Assembly (NCBI RefSeq): GCF_001553785.1
Contig: NZ_LOJP01000001.1
Coordinates: forward strand, 2,264,987 to 2,328,986
Length of the DNA: 64,000 nucleotides
Source: Actinoplanes sp. TFC3
GTDB lineage: Bacteria > Actinomycetota > Actinomycetes > Mycobacteriales > Micromonosporaceae
Direction: 5' to 3'
The notes beneath the pieces were generated by a model. It saw only the letters and a list, made by a program, of their open reading frames with translations. It did no database searches and was not told the origin of the DNA. How positions within the stretch are numbered: position 1 is the first letter of the stretch; each line of letters begins with the position of its first letter. A program made the position numbers and the translations under genes. Shown one piece after another: positions 60,691 to 64,000 of the stretch.

Positions 60691-61293
60691 GTGACAAGAA
60701 CACCGGGCGATGCCCAGCCACCGGCGGCGAGCTACTCCTTGGCGCACTTCGAGAACCTGTACCTGGCCAAGGACGACCCCTGGGACAACGCGACCAAGTG
60801 GTCCGACCAGCGCAAATACGCCGTCACCATGGCCAGCCTGCCACAGCAGCGCTACCGCAACGCCTACGAGCCGGGCTGCGCGGTCGGCATCCTCAGCCGC
60901 CTGCTGGCCGCTCGTTGCGACGCGCTACTGGCCGTAGATGCCGTCCAGGCGGCGGTGTCCCAGGCCGCCGGATATGTGGCCGATCTGTCCCACGTCCGGG
61001 TGGGCACCGCGGTGCTACCGGCCGACCTACCCGACGACACGTTCGACCTGATCGTGATCGGTGACCTGCTGTATTACCTCAGCGCCGAGGACCTGCAGGC
61101 GACCGTGGACGGGCTGATCGCGCGGCTGGAACCGGGTGGTGACCTGGCCGTCGTGCACTTCCGCGACCGCGACCACGGCGGCAACTTCGACGGCTTCAAC
61201 GCCCACGCCATGCTGGTCGACCATGCGGAACTGACGCCGCTGGTGCATCACGACGACGACTGGTTCCTGCTCGACATCCTGCGGCGCTCGTAG
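60691..61293 (+). CDS. SAM-dependent methyltransferase, NodS-like
   Basis: 200 aa class-I methyltransferase. Motif I YEPGCAVGILSRLLA, acidic loop LAVDAVQAAV, motif IV TFDLIVIGDLLYYLS, and a VVHFRDRDHGG segment typical of NodS-family enzymes. ENLYLAKDDPWDNATKWSDQ at the N-terminus also fits that group. GTG at 60691 has no room for a usual ribosome site if the iron-box region holds the promoter, so a leaderless transcript is possible. Substrate unknown. Confidence 0.82.
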   Translation: MTRTPGDAQPPAASYSLAHFENLYLAKDDPWDNATKWSDQRKYAVTMASLPQQRYRNAYEPGCAVGILSRLLAARCDALLAVDAVQAAVSQAAGYVADLSHVRVGTAVLPADLPDDTFDLIVIGDLLYYLSAEDLQATVDGLIARLEPGGDLAVVHFRDRDHGGNFDGFNAHAMLVDHAELTPLVHHDDDWFLLDILRRS

Positions 61294-61294
61294 G

Positions 61295-61729
61295 TCACTC
61301 GTTGATGCGCCGCAACGCCTCCCGCAGGTCCTTACGCTCCGGGACGCTGAGCGGCGCAAGCAGTTCCTTCTCCGCGGCGTCGCTGGCCCTGGTGGCATCG
61401 CGGACCGTGGCCCGCCCGTGCTCGGTCAGCTCCACCACGTTGCGGCGGCGGTCCTGCGGGTGTGGCTGCCGGCTGACCAGGCCCTTGCGTTCCAGCACAT
61501 CAAGCAAGGCGACCATTGTCGTACGGTCGGAGCCCACCCGCTGTGCCACCTCGTGCTGAGAACTCGACTCGGCGCCGGCCAGCACGATCAGCACCCCCAG
61601 TTCGCGCCCGTCGATGCCGTACGGCGCCAGGGCCTCGCGATGCAACTCCTCCAGCCGTAGAGCCGCGTGCTTGAACAGATAACCCAAGCGCGCGCTCAGC
61701 TCCGGCGTGCCCTCTTCCCCGCTCGACAT
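61295..61729 (-). CDS. MarR-family transcriptional regulator
   Basis: 144 aa winged helix: LGVLIVLAGAESSSQHEVAQ, VGSDRTTMVALLDVLERKGL (recognition helix) and the wing RQPHPQDRRRNVVELTEHGR. Its start faces an epimerase/reductase gene across 55 bp with a perfect palindrome between them, so it probably represses both. It ends one base past the methyltransferase stop in convergent orientation. Confidence 0.9.
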   Translation of the reverse strand: MSSGEEGTPELSARLGYLFKHAALRLEELHREALAPYGIDGRELGVLIVLAGAESSSQHEVAQRVGSDRTTMVALLDVLERKGLVSRQPHPQDRRRNVVELTEHGRATVRDATRASDAAEKELLAPLSVPERKDLREALRRINE

Positions 61730-61752
61730 GCTCCGATCATACGGCTACGCTG

Positions 61753-61773
61753 ATCGTCAGTATTACTGACGAT
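61753..61773. promoter_or_regulatory. Perfect 21-bp palindrome, MarR operator candidate
   Basis: ATCGTCAGTA (61753-61762) and TACTGACGAT (61764-61773) are exact reverse complements around a central T. It lies in the middle of the MarR/epimerase divergent gap, 11 bp before the epimerase start. Confidence 0.85.
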
Positions 61774-61784
61774 TGGAGCTACTG

Positions 61785-62729
61785 ATGATTCTGGTAACCG
61801 GCGGCCTCGGCTTCATCGGCTCGCACGCCGTGCAGGCCCTGCTCGACCGCGACGAGGAATGCGTGCTCGTGCAGCGCCGGGCTGCCGAGGTCCCGCCCGG
61901 CCGCTTCACCCGCCCGGTGCAAGTCGAGCAGGGCGACGTGGCCGACCTCGGCACCCTGCTCGACATCGGCAAGCGCCACCGCATCACCGGCATCGTGCAC
62001 CTGGCCGGCTCGATGCCCTGGCCGCCCAGCGACGAGCCGGCCGTCGCGGCCACCCGCCGCTCGCTCGGCAGCCTGCTCAATGTTCTGCAAGCCGCCACCG
62101 ACTGGGGTGTCCAGCGCGTCGGCGTGGCCAGCACCATCGGCGTCTACTTCGGCGGCGCCGTCGCTGGTGCCCTGCGCGAGGATCAGCCCCTGTCGATGGG
62201 ACCCGGCCCGGTCATCCCCACGTTCAAGAAGATCGGCGAGCTGCTCAACGGCTTTGTGGCCGGTGCCGCCGGCCTCGACGTCGTCAACTACCGGATCTCC
62301 GGCACCTGGGGACCCCTGGGTCACGCCGACCCCTTTTTCGCCGGCCCTGCCCTCATCCACGCCGCCGCCGCAGGTGAGCCGGCCGACCTGTCCACCCTGT
62401 ACGCCCAGCCGCACGCCGAGGACGCCCTCGACCTCTGCTACGTCAAGGATACCGGCCGGGCCATCGCGCTGCTGCAAACCGCCGGCACCCTCAACCACCC
62501 GACCTACAACGTCGCCTCGGGCCGCCCCACCAGCAACGCCGAGGTAATCGCGGCGATCAAGAAGGTTGTGCCGGACGCCCAGGTTGACCTGCCGGTGGGT
62601 GGGGAAGGCTCGGATGCGTACCTCGACATCACCCGGCTGCACGAGGACACGGGCTACCAGCCGGAGTACGACACCGAGCGGGCGGCCGCGGAGTACATCG
62701 CCTGGCTGCGAGCGGGAAACGAGCGGTAG
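61785..62729 (+). CDS. NAD(P)-dependent epimerase/dehydratase (extended SDR)
   Basis: 314 aa. Rossmann motif VTGGLGFIGSHA at the N-terminus, an active-site-like Ser/Tyr region around VASTIGVYFGG, and a C-terminal substrate domain with YNVASGRPTSNAEVIAAIKK. It belongs to the extended short-chain dehydrogenases acting on nucleotide sugars or small carbonyls. ATG at 61785 with GGAG upstream. Its expression is probably controlled by the divergent MarR protein. Substrate not assignable. Confidence 0.85.
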   Translation: MILVTGGLGFIGSHAVQALLDRDEECVLVQRRAAEVPPGRFTRPVQVEQGDVADLGTLLDIGKRHRITGIVHLAGSMPWPPSDEPAVAATRRSLGSLLNVLQAATDWGVQRVGVASTIGVYFGGAVAGALREDQPLSMGPGPVIPTFKKIGELLNGFVAGAAGLDVVNYRISGTWGPLGHADPFFAGPALIHAAAAGEPADLSTLYAQPHAEDALDLCYVKDTGRAIALLQTAGTLNHPTYNVASGRPTSNAEVIAAIKKVVPDAQVDLPVGGEGSDAYLDITRLHEDTGYQPEYDTERAAAEYIAWLRAGNER

Positions 62730-62897
62730 GCCGGTGGGGGCCTCGGGCTGTCGTGTCCGGCGGCGAGCTTGGCGGCAGTCTCGCGGGCTTCGCTGAGGGA
62801 GGGCGCTTCAGCGCCGGGGCAGGCTACTGGAAACGAGCCGCCATCTATTAGATAGATGAACTCCTATTGACAGCGTCGTAACAGGGCCGCAATCTGT

Positions 62898-62909
62898 GTG
62901 AACGTTCAC
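62898..62909. promoter_or_regulatory. Palindrome GTGAACGTTCAC upstream of the arabinofuranosidase
   Basis: A perfect 12-bp palindrome with a central CG, typical of LacI-family operators, 24 bp before the start of the GH54 gene. It suggests sugar-responsive control. The 200-bp gap also has an AT-rich stretch (62845-62870) that could hold the promoter. Confidence 0.65.
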
Positions 62910-62932
62910 TGCTGCCAGTGGAAGGCTCACTT

Positions 62933-64000
62933 ATGAGGGTTTGGCGAAGGATTCTGGCTGTTGGCGCTGCCGCTATGTGCACGGTCACCGCGCTTGTTGG
63001 CGTGCCGGGCCCGGCCCAAGCAGCCGGCACGCTGCCGTGTGACATCTACGCGAGCGGCGGCACTCCCTGCGTTGCCGCGCACAGCACCACCCGCGCCCTG
63101 TTCGGCTCGTACGGCGGCTCGCTCTATCAGGTGAGGCGGTGGTCGGATGGGGCTACCTCGAACATCGGGGTGCTCAGTGCCGGGGGCTACGCCAATGCGG
63201 CCACTCAGGACTCGTTCTGCTCGGGCACGTACTGCACGATTGTGCGGATCTATGACCAGACCTCGCGGCACAACGATTTGACCATCGCGCCCGGGGGTGG
63301 GGCCAATCCGACGGCTGATCAGGGGGCGAACGCGGCGGCGCTGCCGGTGACGGCGGGTGGGCACAAGGTGTACGGCGTCTACATCTCCGCGGGCAACGGC
63401 TACCGCAACAACGCCACGAACGGGGTGGCCACCGGCAGCGCGCCCGAGGGCATGTACATGGTCACCGAGGGCACCCACGTCAACGACCGGTGCTGCTTCG
63501 ACTACGGCAACGCCGAGACCAACAACATGGACACCGGCAACGGCGACATGGACGCCATCTACTTCGGCAACCTGTGCTGGTTCTCGCCGTGCTCGGCCGG
63601 ACCGCGGGTGGCTGCGGACCTCGAAAACGGCCTGTTCGCGGGCGGGGACGGCTCGTGGACGGCGAACACGGGCCGCAACAGCGCCTTCGTGACTGCGGTC
63701 TTGAAGAACAACGGCACGTCGGCGTACGCCCTCAAGGATGGCAATGCCCAGTCGGGTGGCCTGGCCACGCGGTACAACGGCGCGTTGCCGAGCCAGTCGG
63801 GTTACCGGCCGATGACCAAGCAGGGCGCGATCATTCTGGGCATCGGCGGGGACAACAGCAACGGCTCGGTCGGCTCGTTCTTCGAGGGCGTGATGACCAG
63901 CGGCTACCCCAGCGATGCCACGGAGAACTCGGTGCAAGCCAACATCGTGTCGGTGGGCTACGGCAAGAGCGTCACGTTTCCGGTCAACGGGGCTACGTAC
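62933..64000 (+). CDS. Secreted alpha-L-arabinofuranosidase, GH54 (AbfB-type), 3' end beyond window
   Basis: First 356 residues, open at the right edge. Signal peptide ending near PAQAAG. The mature start PCDIYASGGTPCVAAHSTTR is the characteristic GH54 N-terminus. Glu231 in ADLENGLF and Asp307 in GIGGDNSNG correspond to the catalytic nucleophile and acid/base of AkAbfB, and MTSGYPSDATENSVQANIVS follows. It should release arabinose from arabinan or arabinoxylan outside the cell. A C-terminal binding module (CBM42 or CBM13) is expected but unseen. Confidence 0.92.
   Translation, partial: MRVWRRILAVGAAAMCTVTALVGVPGPAQAAGTLPCDIYASGGTPCVAAHSTTRALFGSYGGSLYQVRRWSDGATSNIGVLSAGGYANAATQDSFCSGTYCTIVRIYDQTSRHNDLTIAPGGGANPTADQGANAAALPVTAGGHKVYGVYISAGNGYRNNATNGVATGSAPEGMYMVTEGTHVNDRCCFDYGNAETNNMDTGNGDMDAIYFGNLCWFSPCSAGPRVAADLENGLFAGGDGSWTANTGRNSAFVTAVLKNNGTSAYALKDGNAQSGGLATRYNGALPSQSGYRPMTKQGAIILGIGGDNSNGSVGSFFEGVMTSGYPSDATENSVQANIVSVGYGKSVTFPVNGATY

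Noticed and set aside
1..64000. tRNA, rRNA, insertion sequences, integrases or att sites
   Set aside because: None recognised on reading: no transposase or integrase motifs among the credible genes, and no tRNA-like cloverleaf was noticed by eye. A covariance-model search was not possible here.

Overview
The window is very GC-rich, gene-dense chromosomal DNA from an actinomycete, most likely Micromonosporaceae and possibly Actinoplanes-like. That placement is an inference from GC-biased third codon positions, frequent GTG starts, and actinobacterial families: DUF1707, DUF3159, SCO7613-type and SCO0607-type proteins, a putative F420-dependent oxidoreductase, a mycothiol-type nitroreductase, a TrpE-TrpG fusion and MurL/MurD2. 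I see no rRNA, tRNA, insertion sequence, prophage or CRISPR array. It looks like stable chromosome with several accessory islands.

Layout. 1-6 kb: a 5'-incomplete flavohemoglobin-like reductase, a secreted SGNH hydrolase, and a divergent murL/murD2 pair for making D-glutamate in the cell wall. 6-11 kb: an RpiR regulator and an NgcEFG-type amino-sugar transporter lacking its own ATPase. 11-13.5 kb: a chemoreceptor-like protein and a membrane endonuclease/phosphatase-fold protein. 13.8-18.9 kb: a tightly overlapping five-gene operon (Fe/2OG dioxygenase, DUF6271 protein, PLP decarboxylase, GNAT, MFS exporter) that looks like a compact uncharacterised biosynthetic cluster. 18.9-31.5 kb: a family-A polymerase-like protein, GH133- and GH63-type enzymes, an OhrR-like regulator with clustered operators, a NUDIX hydrolase, a two-component system and membrane proteins. 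31.5-39.4 kb: a small secreted cystine-rich protein, an F420/PPOX protein, a large polytopic protein, a nitronate monooxygenase, an XRE-STAND-TPR regulator and an aldo/keto reductase. 39.4-43.7 kb: an LpqY-SugABC-like ABC transporter operon whose MsiK-type ATPase could also energise the Ngc system. 43.8-49.5 kb: a nitroreductase-like protein, a retron-like reverse transcriptase with an expanded in-frame repeat, and a TrpEG fusion preceded by a tandem-Trp leader peptide and hairpin. 49.6-60 kb: two receiver/sensor-kinase modules, one continuing into HEAT-repeat and glycosyltransferase genes, separated by an acetyltransferase, lipoprotein, aminotransferase and small regulator pair. 60-64 kb: DUF3159 and a methyltransferase sharing an iron-box-like site, a MarR/epimerase divergon with a perfect palindrome, and the start of a secreted GH54 arabinofuranosidase running off the end.

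The metabolic theme is carbohydrate uptake and turnover (amino sugars, probable trehalose, glycogen-like glucans, arabinan) with dense local regulation. The best candidates for undescribed biology are the 13.8-18.9 kb operon, the reverse transcriptase with its acidic proline-rich neighbour, and the kinase lacking the usual phosphoacceptor histidine.
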